From RGIG5057 sp036653755 (GTDB lineage: Bacteria > Bacillota > Clostridia > TANB77 > CAG-465), in assembly GCA_036653755.1 (NCBI GenBank), contig JAVVTJ010000005.1, positions 1 to 48,714 of the forward strand: a stretch of 48,714 nt of DNA. The letters are read 5' to 3'. Under the pieces are notes generated by a model. That model worked only from the letters and a program-made list of their open reading frames with translations, was not told the DNA's origin and did not search any database. Shown here piece after piece: positions 35,338 through 44,550 of the stretch (position 1 is its first letter; every line of letters begins with the position of its first letter). Position numbers and translations under genes: made by a program.

Positions 35338-36357
35338 CTAAAATTGATTTAAAAATCTAATATCATTTTCATATAAATATCTCATATCATTTATATCAAA
35401 TTTTGTCATAGCAATTCTTTCTAATCCCATACCAAAAGCAAATCCTGTGTATACCTTTGAATCAATACCAGCTGCTTCTAGTACATTAGGATGCACCATT
35501 CCTGCTCCTAATATTTCAATCCATCCTTCACCTTTGCATACTTTACATCCACATCCTCCACATACAAAACATGAAACATCTACTTCTGCACTTGGCTCAG
35601 TAAATGGAAAATGATGTGGTCTTAAACGTATTTTTGTATTTTCTCCAAAATATGTTTTAGCAAACATTTCTAATGTGCCTTTTAAATCCGCCATTGTTAT
35701 ATTTTTATCTACAACTAAACCTTCAACTTGATGAAACATAGGAGAATGCGTAGCATCTACACTATCTGATCTATATACACGACCAGGTGCTATTATTTTT
35801 ATAGGTGGTTTATTTTTCATCATTGTTCTTGCTTGAACAGGAGAAGTTTGAGTTCTTAAAACTATATCATCTGTAATATAGAATGTATCTTGTAAATCAC
35901 GAGATGGGTGGTCTTTAGGAGTATTTAATTTATCAAAATTTATCTCAGAAAACTCCACTTCTGGGCCTTCTGCAATAGAATAACCCATACCAATAAATAT
36001 TTCTTTTATATCATCTAAAACAATAGTAAGAGGATGTTTTTTACCAAATTCATTACTTTCTTTATCAATAGAAATATCAATTTTTTCTGATTTTAGTTTA
36101 TTTTCAATTTCTTTTTCTTTTAACATATTAAGTGTATTTTCAATTTTTAGTTCAACATCTTGTCTTAAAGTATTAATACTCTTACCTATTTCTTTTCTAT
36201 CTTCTTCTGCCATCTGTCCTAAAGTTTTAAGTATAGCAGTAATTTCACCTTTTTTTCCAAGGTACTTTATTTTAATATTTTCTATAGCATCTTTAGCAGT
36301 AGAATTATTAAGTTCAAGTTCTATTTTTTCTTTTAACTCTTGCAATTTTTCATTCAT
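35338..36357 (-). CDS. pheS: phenylalanyl-tRNA synthetase alpha chain
   Basis: Catalytic subunit, about 339 residues. N-terminal coiled coil (MNEKLQELKEKIELELNN), motif 2 region with DATHSPMFHQVEGLVVD, a Cys-rich stretch SCFVCGGCGCKVCKGEGW, and motif 3 GFAFGMGLERIAM. I chose the ATG at 36357 because GGAGATG lies just upstream; longer versions start inside the leader. Promoter at 36396-36424, operon pheST. No T-box was seen; the leader is under 40 bases. Confidence 0.97.
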   Translation of the reverse strand: MNEKLQELKEKIELELNNSTAKDAIENIKIKYLGKKGEITAILKTLGQMAEEDRKEIGKSINTLRQDVELKIENTLNMLKEKEIENKLKSEKIDISIDKESNEFGKKHPLTIVLDDIKEIFIGMGYSIAEGPEVEFSEINFDKLNTPKDHPSRDLQDTFYITDDIVLRTQTSPVQARTMMKNKPPIKIIAPGRVYRSDSVDATHSPMFHQVEGLVVDKNITMADLKGTLEMFAKTYFGENTKIRLRPHHFPFTEPSAEVDVSCFVCGGCGCKVCKGEGWIEILGAGMVHPNVLEAAGIDSKVYTGFAFGMGLERIAMTKFDINDMRYLYENDIRFLNQF

Positions 36358-36395
36358 ATTATACATCTCCATTAATATCACATTTTAATAATGGT

Positions 36396-36424
36396 ATTAT
36401 ATAATAAAAAGAGTGGAAAATCAA
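36396..36424 (-). promoter_or_regulatory. promoter of pheST
   Basis: On the minus strand TTGATT (36419-36424), 17 bases, TATAAT (36396-36401). The second mobile element copy begins 52 bases further upstream. Confidence 0.7.
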
Positions 36425-36561
36425 GAAGAAATAGAAAATATTACACATAAATTACAAAAATGCTTATCACAATTTTTTAGGGCTAGAATTGTAAAAAATT
36501 ATAGCTTTGAAGAAGTAATAAATAGCGTCGAAATTTGTTGCACGATTTTCTAATAGTTTTC

Positions 36562-36590
36562 TTGACATATATACATGATAGGTATATAAT
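36562..36590 (+). promoter_or_regulatory. internal promoter of mobile element copy 2
   Basis: TTGACA (36562-36567), 17 bases, TATAAT (36585-36590): a perfect sigma-A consensus. The start would be near 36597 at GTCTCGGGG. The promoter is kept although the spacer sequence differs from copy 1. Confidence 0.85.
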
Positions 36591-36596
36591 ATTTAT

Positions 36597-36750
36597 GTCT
36601 CGGGGTACGGGAGCTCGCATACTAAATTTGCCCTTAAAAGCTGTACGTATGAAGTTGTTTTTACTTTTAGTAATGATGCAACATGCCACAAATCTAGCCC
36701 ACTAGGGAAAGCTATATTAGCTTCCAAAAATCAGTGCTTTATCTAGCACA
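36597..36750 (+). ncRNA. candidate structured RNA of the mobile element, copy 2
   Basis: Counterpart of 7445-7598 with a single base difference (C for T in GAGCTCGCATAC). It contains the same CATAC/GTATG, GTTG/CAAC, AAGCTA/TAGCTT and GTGCT/AGCAC pairings and the internal terminal-repeat copy ACAAATCTAGCCC at 36688-36700. The 3' end is unknown. Confidence 0.5.
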
Positions 36751-37015
36751 GTTATTCTAATTAAATATATAAAATTATGTTTAATAATTTATTTTAAAAT
36801 ACAAATATTATACAATTTTAAAATATATCATTAAACAGCACGTTTGTTATGTCAATTTATATATGACATAGCCTATATTGTTATACTCAAATATTTATTT
36901 TATATTACGTATTAATGTACTACAAAACCTATAATGTAGCGCCAATTTCAAGTTACGCCGCTACTTATTCAAAATATCTCCTATATAATTTTACAAATCT
37001 AGCCCTAAGCGCTAA

Positions 37016-37046
37016 AAAAAAGCACCTAGCAAATAAGTGCTTTTTT
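37016..37046 (-). terminator. terminator of the 37051-37914 gene
   Basis: AAAAAAGCAC (37016-37025) pairs with GTGCTTTTTT (37037-37046). T run on the minus strand. It lies just outside the right end of the mobile element. Confidence 0.85.
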
Positions 37047-37050
37047 AATA

Positions 37051-37914
37051 TTACTCTACTTTTGATTCTTCTGGTAATGCTATATCATTTAATTTAGATT
37101 CAAATTCAGATATTTTTTGTTCTGTCTCAAATTGTTCAATTCTATTTAATGCATATAAATATTTTCTTTCATCTGACAAAAGTTGTTGATACTCATCATT
37201 CCAATCTTCATGATTTCTTAGTGATGTATGTACATTATTTAATTTATCTTCTAAAACTGTCTTCATTGGTTCAATTAAATTACCATCTTTTTCTATCTTA
37301 ATGCCATTGTCTACCATATAATGAACAGCTTCAGCAAATAATCTTTCACCTTGGAAGTTTATAGCATCATCAGTATTATCATGTAATATACCAACCATTT
37401 TATTGATTTGCTCACTACCTACTTTTTGAAATATAGTATCTACTCTAGAATCTATAAATTGACCATTATCTCCAAAAACTTCTTGACCACCAATAAATAT
37501 ATCTACATTATTTTGAACAATTCTTAACTGTTCAACAGATATTGCATTAGTAGCAATTTCTAAAGCATGTCTATCATAATATTTTCTAAATGCACTATTA
37601 CACATTTCATGACTTTGTACATATGGTTTAAAATATCTAGCATATTCTCTTAATACTTCATGTTGAGTTTTATCCCCACTAGTATTTTGTCTTATTGCAT
37701 CAATATCTTCTCCAAAATATGCAGATACTTTATGATCTACTGCATCATTTTCATATGTAGGCTCTTGTACCTCTTCAACCGCCTCTTCTTGTTTAACAGC
37801 AGTATCTAACATTAATAATGTTTCTCTTGCGCCAAACATTTTTTTAATTGCACTTTTTACAGAACTTAAATCTTCAAGAAATAATTCCCATTCATTTTTC
37901 CAAAATTCAAACAT
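37051..37914 (-). CDS. hypothetical acidic helical protein, 287 residues
   Basis: I do not recognise this protein. I chose the ATG at 37914 (MFEFWKNEWELFLEDLSS) because AGAGGA lies upstream; the longer frame has no ribosome site. No signal peptide or membrane helix. After an N-terminal segment with FEFWKNEW comes an acidic linker (EEAVEEVQEPTYEND), then a mainly helical domain with DRHALEIATNAISVEQL and GGQEVFGDNGQFID, and a final coiled-coil-like part. It stands alone with its own terminator, next to a mobile element and a scaffold gap. Codon use looks native. Confidence 0.75.
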   Translation of the reverse strand: MFEFWKNEWELFLEDLSSVKSAIKKMFGARETLLMLDTAVKQEEAVEEVQEPTYENDAVDHKVSAYFGEDIDAIRQNTSGDKTQHEVLREYARYFKPYVQSHEMCNSAFRKYYDRHALEIATNAISVEQLRIVQNNVDIFIGGQEVFGDNGQFIDSRVDTIFQKVGSEQINKMVGILHDNTDDAINFQGERLFAEAVHYMVDNGIKIEKDGNLIEPMKTVLEDKLNNVHTSLRNHEDWNDEYQQLLSDERKYLYALNRIEQFETEQKISEFESKLNDIALPEESKVE

Positions 37915-37986
37915 AAAAACACATCCTCTTTTGTATATTCTCACACATATACGCATGACTTTTAACTTATTAGTATTGTACAACAT

Positions 37987-38238
37987 ATGAAAACAAAAAG
38001 CAATACTTTTTATATATTATTTTGGTTACATTTTTATTACCAATTATATATATTTATATTGCCTTTTTTATTATATCCATATTATCCTTTTTTCTTTCCC
38101 TTTTGTGCCNNNNNNNNNNGTATATAAATATTAGTTTACAATAATTTTGTAATATTCTATTTTTATGTAATATATTTTGTTTTAATTTTTTTAAATTTTA
38201 TTTTACTCTTAATGAAATATAACTGTAATATTCATTAA
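37987..38238. other. intergenic region with 10-N scaffold gap
   Basis: AT-rich sequence without a gene. N runs from 38110 to 38119, so the join between the two sides is not directly supported and a missing segment is possible. Confidence 0.8.
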
Positions 38239-38628
38239 TTACTCTATTAGTTCTTTAATTTTTAAAGTATTTAGTCCTCCATTACCCCAAATATATATAT
38301 TGTTATATCCCATATTATTTAATTTTTGAATTGCAATACAAGTTCTATCTCCTGTTGAACAATATACTAATATTTTTGCATCTTTATCTGCTACAATAAC
38401 AGATATATCCCTTTGTAACATATTTAATGGAATATTAATACTATTTTTTATATGCATACTAGAAAACTCTTTATCAGTTCTTACATCTATTATATATATA
38501 TCATTTGTTAAAAAAGTCATAAGTTCCTCTTGATTTATTACTTTATATGTACCATAGGGTCTACATCTATTACCTCCAAATATATTATTTAAATCAAAAC
38601 CCGAAATTATTTTATTAAAATTAAACAT
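38239..38628 (-). CDS. rhodanese-like domain protein
   Basis: 129 residues, a single rhodanese domain. IIDVRTDKEFSSMHIKNSINIPL is the conserved start, and the active-site loop is VYCSTGDRTC with the catalytic Cys in CSTGDR. Probably a cytoplasmic sulfurtransferase or persulfide carrier. The N-terminal 35 residues are an extension with FGGNRCRPYGTYKVI. It lies 43 bases after the P-type ATPase gene on the same strand, so the two may share a transcript. Confidence 0.9.
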   Translation of the reverse strand: MFNFNKIISGFDLNNIFGGNRCRPYGTYKVINQEELMTFLTNDIYIIDVRTDKEFSSMHIKNSINIPLNMLQRDISVIVADKDAKILVYCSTGDRTCIAIQKLNNMGYNNIYIWGNGGLNTLKIKELIE

Positions 38629-38671
38629 ACAATCACCTTAGTAGATTATATGTTTAATTTTAATATTTATG

Positions 38672-41338
38672 TTAATTTTTATCTTGTTTTATATATATTT
38701 TAGCAAGTAGTATTTTTACTAACTCAAATATAACAAGTGCAAATAGTGATGTAAGTACAGCTACTATTATTAAACTATTAGGCATTGCATCTATTTGTAA
38801 CCAATTTCTAGTTAAAGGAAATAGTATAAATGTATATTGAATAATTAAAGTTCCAATAACAGATAATATTATAGGTATATTAGAAAATAATCCAATTTTA
38901 TATACAGGATATTTATCTGAGCGACATATAAATGCAAATAAAATTTCTATTGTTGCAAGTGTTATAAATACTACATCACCAGCAATTATTGAATTATATG
39001 ATTTTTCTACCATAAAATAAACCATAAATATTAACATTGATTTTATTATAGCAGGTATTAATACTCTAAATATTAAAAATGGACTAAAAAAGTTATCTGT
39101 TGATTTTCTTGGCTTTTGTTTCATTACATCAGGTTCTTCTTTTTCAAATCCAAGTGCAATTGCAGGAACTGTATCTGTTACTAAATTTATCCATAGTATT
39201 TGTATTGGAACAAGTAACGATTTACTAAATAAAGTGGATAAAAATATTATAATAACTTCTGCTAAATTAGAAGCAAGTAAATATACAATTACATTTTGAA
39301 TATTGTTATATATTCTTCTTCCTTCTTTTACAGCAACAACTATTGTAGCAAAATTATCATCAGCTAATATCATACTAGAAACACTTTTTGATACTTCTGT
39401 ACCAGTTATTCCCATTCCAATACCAATATCAGAACCTTTTAAAGCAGGAGCATCATTTACACCATCACCTGTCATAGCAACAGTTTTTCCTAATTTTTTC
39501 CAAGCTTTTACAATACGTATTTTATTTTCTGGTGAAACTCTTGCATAAACTCTAATATTTTGAACTCTTTTTAATAACTCTTCTTCTGACATTTTATCAA
39601 CTTCAATACCAGTAACTGCCTCATCATCTTTTGTTATAATACCAAGTTCTTTTGCTATTGCAGATGCAGTTTCAATATTATCTCCTGTAATCATAACAGG
39701 AATCATACCAGCTTCAAAACATTGTCTTACAGCCTCTTTTGCTTCTGGTCTTGGTGGATCTATCATACCGGTAAGTCCAACAAATATTAAATCAGACTCA
39801 ACTTTTTTCATATCTTCATTACCATTTATTTGAACTTCTTTATCTTCTATTTTATATGCAAATGCTAAAACTCTTAAAGCTTCATGAGCTAAAGATAAAT
39901 TAACTTGTATTATATTATTTTTAAACTCTTTTGTTATTTCTTCTAACTTACCATCAATTAAAACATACTTACAACTATCTATAACTGACTCAATTGCACC
40001 TTTTGTACAAACCATATATTTATCATCTACTTTATTTACAGTAGTCATCATTTTTCTTGTAGAATCAAAAGGTACTTCATTTACTCTTGTATATATTTTT
40101 TCATATTCTTCTTTATTAATATTAAATTTTTCTCCAAAAGTAATAAGTGCTGTTTCTGTTGGATCACCTAATAACACTTTATATCCATTATCTTCACCAA
40201 ATCTAGTATCATTACATAATGTAAATATTTTAGATAATGTATCTATTTTTAAATTATCACAATTTTGACTTACATCTATTAATTTGTTATTAGTATATAT
40301 TTTTCTTACCGTCATTTTATTTTGTGTTAAAGTACCTGTTTTATCAGAACAAATAACCTCAGTAGAACCTAATGCTTCAACTGCTGATAATTTACGAATT
40401 ATACTTTTTTCTTTTGCCATTTTTTGTACACCAATAGCAAGTGTTATTGTAATTACTGCTGCTAATCCTTCTGGTATTGCAGCAACAGCTAGTGCAATAG
40501 CAAGCATAAATACATCAATAATTTGTTTACCTTGAATTATACCAATAACAAACATAATTATAGCTATAACTACTACAACTACACTAAGCATTTTACTAAG
40601 TTCAGTCATCTTTTTTTGAAGTGGTGTTTCATTTGAATCAATTGAACTAATAGCCTCTGCTATTTTACCAAGTTCACTATCCATACCAACTGCTGTAACA
40701 ATTGCTTCAGCTCTACCATAAACAGCGCTACTACCAGAATATAACATATTAACTCTATCACCGAGTGCTATATCAGTTTTAGTAGATATAGTTTGAATAT
40801 GTTTTTCAACTGGAACAGACTCTCCTGTTAAAGCTGCTTCTTCAATTTTTAAACTATGATTTTCTATTATTCTCATATCAGCAGGAATATAATCTCCCGC
40901 TTCAATTAAAACAATATCACCTACAACTAATTCTTCAACTTTAACACTTAATATTTTATCATCTCTTTTTACTTTTATGTATGGAAGTGACATATTTTTC
41001 AAAGCTTCAATTGCTTTTTCTGCTTTACTTTCTTGAATAACACCAAGTAAAGCATTAAGCATTACAACAACTAAAATTATTATTGTATCAGTAAGTGGTT
41101 CATTATTTTGTATAGATACAAAAGCTGATAGTACAGCTGCAATAATTAAAACTATAATCATAACATTTTTAAATTGGTCAATAAATCTTGAAATCATAGT
41201 TTTTTTCTTTGCTTCTTTTAATCTATTATATCCATTTTGTTTTAATCTTTTTTCTGCTTCACTTATAGATAAACCATTTCTACTTGAATTTAATTTACCT
41301 ATTACTTCATCTTCATTTATAGTATACCATTTTTCCAT
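38672..41338 (-). CDS. P-type calcium-transporting ATPase
   Basis: 888-residue P2-type ATPase. N-terminal cation-ATPase domain (MEKWYTINEDEVIGKLNSS), actuator motif LTGESVPVEK, M4 ion-binding PEGLAAVIT, phosphorylation site ICSDKTGTLTQNK, nucleotide-binding domain with CTKGAIESV, hinge MTGDGVNDAPALKGSDIGI and a C-terminal cation-ATPase block with NLVTDTVPAIALGFE. The PEGL and the absence of CPx heavy-metal motifs indicate Ca2+ (PMCA/YloB-like) export rather than Cu or Zn. Its ATG follows a GGAGG-like site. In Bacillus the similar YloB is linked to sporulation. Confidence 0.95.
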   Translation of the reverse strand: MEKWYTINEDEVIGKLNSSRNGLSISEAEKRLKQNGYNRLKEAKKKTMISRFIDQFKNVMIIVLIIAAVLSAFVSIQNNEPLTDTIIILVVVMLNALLGVIQESKAEKAIEALKNMSLPYIKVKRDDKILSVKVEELVVGDIVLIEAGDYIPADMRIIENHSLKIEEAALTGESVPVEKHIQTISTKTDIALGDRVNMLYSGSSAVYGRAEAIVTAVGMDSELGKIAEAISSIDSNETPLQKKMTELSKMLSVVVVVIAIIMFVIGIIQGKQIIDVFMLAIALAVAAIPEGLAAVITITLAIGVQKMAKEKSIIRKLSAVEALGSTEVICSDKTGTLTQNKMTVRKIYTNNKLIDVSQNCDNLKIDTLSKIFTLCNDTRFGEDNGYKVLLGDPTETALITFGEKFNINKEEYEKIYTRVNEVPFDSTRKMMTTVNKVDDKYMVCTKGAIESVIDSCKYVLIDGKLEEITKEFKNNIIQVNLSLAHEALRVLAFAYKIEDKEVQINGNEDMKKVESDLIFVGLTGMIDPPRPEAKEAVRQCFEAGMIPVMITGDNIETASAIAKELGIITKDDEAVTGIEVDKMSEEELLKRVQNIRVYARVSPENKIRIVKAWKKLGKTVAMTGDGVNDAPALKGSDIGIGMGITGTEVSKSVSSMILADDNFATIVVAVKEGRRIYNNIQNVIVYLLASNLAEVIIIFLSTLFSKSLLVPIQILWINLVTDTVPAIALGFEKEEPDVMKQKPRKSTDNFFSPFLIFRVLIPAIIKSMLIFMVYFMVEKSYNSIIAGDVVFITLATIEILFAFICRSDKYPVYKIGLFSNIPIILSVIGTLIIQYTFILFPLTRNWLQIDAMPNSLIIVAVLTSLFALVIFELVKILLAKIYIKQDKN

Positions 41339-41454
41339 AGTACTTTCCTCCCTAATATATATATAATATATTACTATATATTTAAAAATATTTCAAGTAA
41401 TATATAGTATTTTCACAAAACTTACACAATATACATCTATTTTATTTTTAAAAA

Positions 41455-41480
41455 AAATAGAGAACAATAGTCCTCTATTT
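41455..41480 (-). terminator. terminator of veg
   Basis: AAATAGAG (41455-41462) pairs with CTCTATTT (41473-41480). The minus strand continues into a run of eight T. Confidence 0.8.
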
Positions 41481-41500
41481 AATATATATATTAAATTAAT

Positions 41501-41797
41501 TTAAAATTTAGAATTACAAGAAACTGAATAATCAAACCCTGCTATACTATCACCATTTGGAAGTGTAAGTTCTAAATTATTTGTTAACAAATCAGTATAT
41601 GCATAATTTAAATTATATGAAGTATTTGCATCTACTACATTAAATGTACTAGGATATGTACTAGAGAGCACTCCTTCTCTATATTCACACTTATTTCTGC
41701 CAACATTTGATTTGACACAAATTTTTTGTCCAATATACACATCAACATCTTGTTTAATTTTTTTTAAAGATTCCTTTGAAACCATATTTGTAATCAT
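41501..41797 (-). CDS. veg: Veg family protein
   Basis: 98 residues. DVDVYIGQKICVKSNVGRNKCEYREGVLSSTYPSTFNV and SYNLNYAYTDLLTNNLELTL match Veg (DUF1021), a small beta-barrel protein of Firmicutes linked in Bacillus to biofilm control and abundant expression. Relatives usually start at about SKESLKKIKQDVD, so the first residues may be an extension. Monocistronic, with its own terminator. Confidence 0.88.
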   Translation of the reverse strand: MITNMVSKESLKKIKQDVDVYIGQKICVKSNVGRNKCEYREGVLSSTYPSTFNVVDANTSYNLNYAYTDLLTNNLELTLPNGDSIAGFDYSVSCNSKF

Positions 41798-42011
41798 ACT
41801 ATCACCTATAAAGCCTCTCTTGAAACCCTATTATATCACTGTCTTTACATAATGTCAAATTATTTTTTTACATTTAAATTCATATATTTCAATATTATGT
41901 ATTCTTGTAATTAACAATTGTAGTCAGTTAAAGTTATGCTATTTTAAAAAGTAGCAATATGTCTTTTTTGTAACTTATTTGTTACATTTTGTATGTTTAT
42001 ATCATATTTTG

Positions 42012-43238
42012 TTATTTTTTATTTAATATTTCAATAGCTTTTTGTAGTTGAAAATCTTTATCTAATGGAACATAAAATTTATTTTTATATTCTTCATCTA
42101 AACTTATTTTAAAATCTGGTTCAATACCATTTTTATGTATTTCTACTCCACTTATAGTATAATATTTAGCAGTTGTAAGAGATAATGCGTTACCATCTTC
42201 AAGTTTTTCAACTGTTTGAACAATACCTTTTCCAAATGTTTTTTCTCCAATTAAAATTCCTAATTTAGAATCTTTAATAGCGCCAGATAATATTTCAGAT
42301 GCACTTGCACTATTTTCATTTACTAAAACTACAAGTGGTATTTCTATTTTATTTTTACCATCACAAGTATATACTTTATCTGAACCTTTTTTATATACTA
42401 ATTTTATTATATCTCCCTTAGGAAGTAACATTCTTGCAATATCAATAGTTTCATTTACTAAACCACCTGGATTATTTCTTAAATCAATAATTAAAGATTT
42501 AATATTATCTTTTTTAAACTTGTCATATTCTATTTTAAATTGGTTTGCTACATTATTTTCAAATGCAAGTATTCGTATATATCCTATATCATTTTTTAAT
42601 TTTTTAGCTTCAATATTATTTGCAGTTACTTTTTTTCTTGTATATTCTTTTGTAAATGTTTTATTTCCTCTTAATATTGTTAGTGATATTTTACTATTTT
42701 CTTCTCCTTTGATATTATTAACACAATCATAATATGTATCTATATTACAGTTTACATCACCAACTTTTAGTATTATATCACCAGCAAGAAGTCCTTCTGA
42801 AAGTGCAGGAGAATTTGGCATTGTACTAAGAATAATAATTCCACCTGTTTTTTCTTCATATGTAATATGAATACCTAAACCATTATATTTTTCTGTACCT
42901 TCAGTTAGCATATTATTATATTCTTCTTGTGTTACAAATCTTGTATAAGGGTCACCTGTAGCTTTAGACATACCTTTAATAGCTCCTTCTACTAATGTAT
43001 CCATACTAATATCATCTACATAATTTGAATATATTCTAACAAGAGCTTCTTCTATTTTATTTACATATTTAGATTCATTTACTGCACTATTATTTTCTTT
43101 TAAAATAGGGGTTAATATTACAATAATTGAAAGGATTATAACTGTAGATACTACTACTATTATAACACCAATTATACTATTTGTTATTACTTTATTTTTA
43201 TCTATATTAATTTCTTTATTATTCATCTTTTCCTCCAT
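42012..43238 (-). CDS. S41 family C-terminal processing peptidase
   Basis: 408 residues. One N-terminal transmembrane helix (ITNSIIGVIIVVVSTVIILSI), a PDZ domain (YNGLGIHITYEEKTGGIIIL and SEGLLAGDIILKVGD) and the S41 catalytic part. SLIIDLRNNPGG precedes the nucleophile Ser in NENSASASEIL, and the general-base Lys is in GEKTFGKGIVQTV. This is the CtpA/CtpB type that cleaves extracellular or intermembrane proteins; CtpB works in sporulation signalling in Bacillus, but the role here is not fixed. Single gene, divergent from alr. Confidence 0.94.
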   Translation of the reverse strand: MEEKMNNKEINIDKNKVITNSIIGVIIVVVSTVIILSIIVILTPILKENNSAVNESKYVNKIEEALVRIYSNYVDDISMDTLVEGAIKGMSKATGDPYTRFVTQEEYNNMLTEGTEKYNGLGIHITYEEKTGGIIILSTMPNSPALSEGLLAGDIILKVGDVNCNIDTYYDCVNNIKGEENSKISLTILRGNKTFTKEYTRKKVTANNIEAKKLKNDIGYIRILAFENNVANQFKIEYDKFKKDNIKSLIIDLRNNPGGLVNETIDIARMLLPKGDIIKLVYKKGSDKVYTCDGKNKIEIPLVVLVNENSASASEILSGAIKDSKLGILIGEKTFGKGIVQTVEKLEDGNALSLTTAKYYTISGVEIHKNGIEPDFKISLDEEYKNKFYVPLDKDFQLQKAIEILNKK

Positions 43239-43343
43239 ATAACTTTATATATATTACACCATTTTTAAATATATGTCAATACTTAGGTTAAAATACAATA
43301 CAATAAATTATTTTATATACACTATACTTTTATAACTTATCAC

Positions 43344-43372
43344 TTGTATTTTTAATATATATACACTATAAT
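43344..43372 (+). promoter_or_regulatory. promoter of alr
   Basis: TTGTAT (43344-43349), 17 bases, TATAAT (43367-43372), followed by TAGGAGTGATTTT before the ATG at 43391. Confidence 0.7.
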
Positions 43373-43390
43373 ATATATAGGAGTGATTTT

Positions 43391-44486
43391 ATGGTAGCTA
43401 AAATGTTTGTTAATTTAAATAATATTAAACATAATTTAAATGAAATTAAAAAAATAATAAATAATGACACTAAAATAATTGCTATGGTAAAAGCAGATGC
43501 TTATGGCTTAGGTGATGTAAATGTTTGTAAATTTTTAGAAACACAAAATATAAACTTTTTTGGCACTGCAATTGTAGATGAAGCTGTTCATTTAAGAAAA
43601 AATAATATAAAAAGTGATATACTTGTAACTGGTCAATTTTTAAAAGAAGATATTTCTAAAATAATACGTTATGATTTAATTGTAACTGTTTCAAATATTG
43701 ATCTGTTAAATAAACTTAATAACAAAGCTATACAAATAGGTAAAAAAGTTAAAGTTCATATAAAAGTAGATACTGGTATGACTAGACTTCGGATTTAATT
43801 CAAATGAAGTTTTAGAAGTTATTAAATATATAAATTCAAATTTTAAAAATATTATTATAGATGGAATATATACTCATTTATCTTCTGCTGATGATGATGA
43901 TGTTTATACTTTAAAACAATTAAGTATATTTGATAATTTAATACATTTATTATTAGATAATAATTATACTTTTAATTATATTCATGTTTTAAATAGTAGT
44001 GGTACTTTAAATTATTCTAAATATCAATATAATGCTATACGAATTGGTGATATTTTATATGGATATTATCCAAATAAAAATTTAAGAAATAAAATAAATT
44101 TAATTCCATCTGTTAAATTAGTTGCTCCTGTAGTTAATTTAAAAGAAGTAAATTCTAATTGTGCAATTAGTTATTCTAAAACATATATAACTACTAAAAA
44201 GACTAAAATTGCAACAATTCAAATAGGTTATGCTGATGGTTTAGATAGAGCTTTGTCTAATAAATTAAATTTAACTTTTAATAATATAGATTGTAAAATT
44301 ATTGGAAATATTTGTATGGATATGTGTATGATTGATGTTACTAACATAAAAAATATACAAATTGGAAACTATGTAACTATATTAGATTATGATGATAGTA
44401 TCTATAATATTTCTGATATTTTACATACTATAAATTATGAAATTTTATCAAGAATTTCTAAAAGAGTAAAAAGAATATATATATAA
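43391..44486 (+). CDS. alr: alanine racemase; needs a +1 shift at CGG
   Basis: PLP enzyme making D-alanine for peptidoglycan; 364 residues if one base is skipped. PLP lysine in AMVKADAYGLGDVNV near residue 37, VKVDTGM-type stretch KVDTGMTRLGF near 130, IYTHLSSAD, the second catalytic Tyr in QIGYADGLDRAL and NICMDMCMIDVT near the end. The zero frame breaks at CTT CGG ATT (CGG at 43790-43792) and stops two codons later at TAA. Skipping the C gives TRLGFNSNEVLEV, exactly the conserved TRLGF, and the frame then runs undisturbed to TAA at 44484-44486. The length without the extra base is a whole number of codons. The gene looks intact otherwise, so translational frameshifting or an assembly error is more likely than a pseudogene. 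Confidence 0.9.
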
Positions 44487-44521
44487 AAATATGGTTTCTA
44501 TATTATAGAAACCATATTTTT
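44485..44521. terminator. bidirectional terminator between alr and prfA
   Basis: AAAAATATGGTTTCTA (44485-44500) pairs perfectly with TAGAAACCATATTTTT (44506-44521) around TATTA. Confidence 0.92.
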
Positions 44522-44550
44522 ATACACCCATTATTTTTATATATTAAAAT

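Larger units (their letters stand above)
36477..37008. mobile_element. short inverted-repeat (MITE-like) element, copy 2
   Basis: Ends TTAGGGCTAGAATTGTA (36477-36493) and TACAAATCTAGCCCTAA (36992-37008), one mismatch. Same orientation as copy 1. From 36597 to the right end it is nearly identical to copy 1. The left arm (36494-36561) is different and shorter. Again no transposase. It lies between pheS and the terminator of the next gene, in a neutral site. Near-identity of the two copies suggests recent spread by a transposase supplied elsewhere. Confidence 0.8.
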
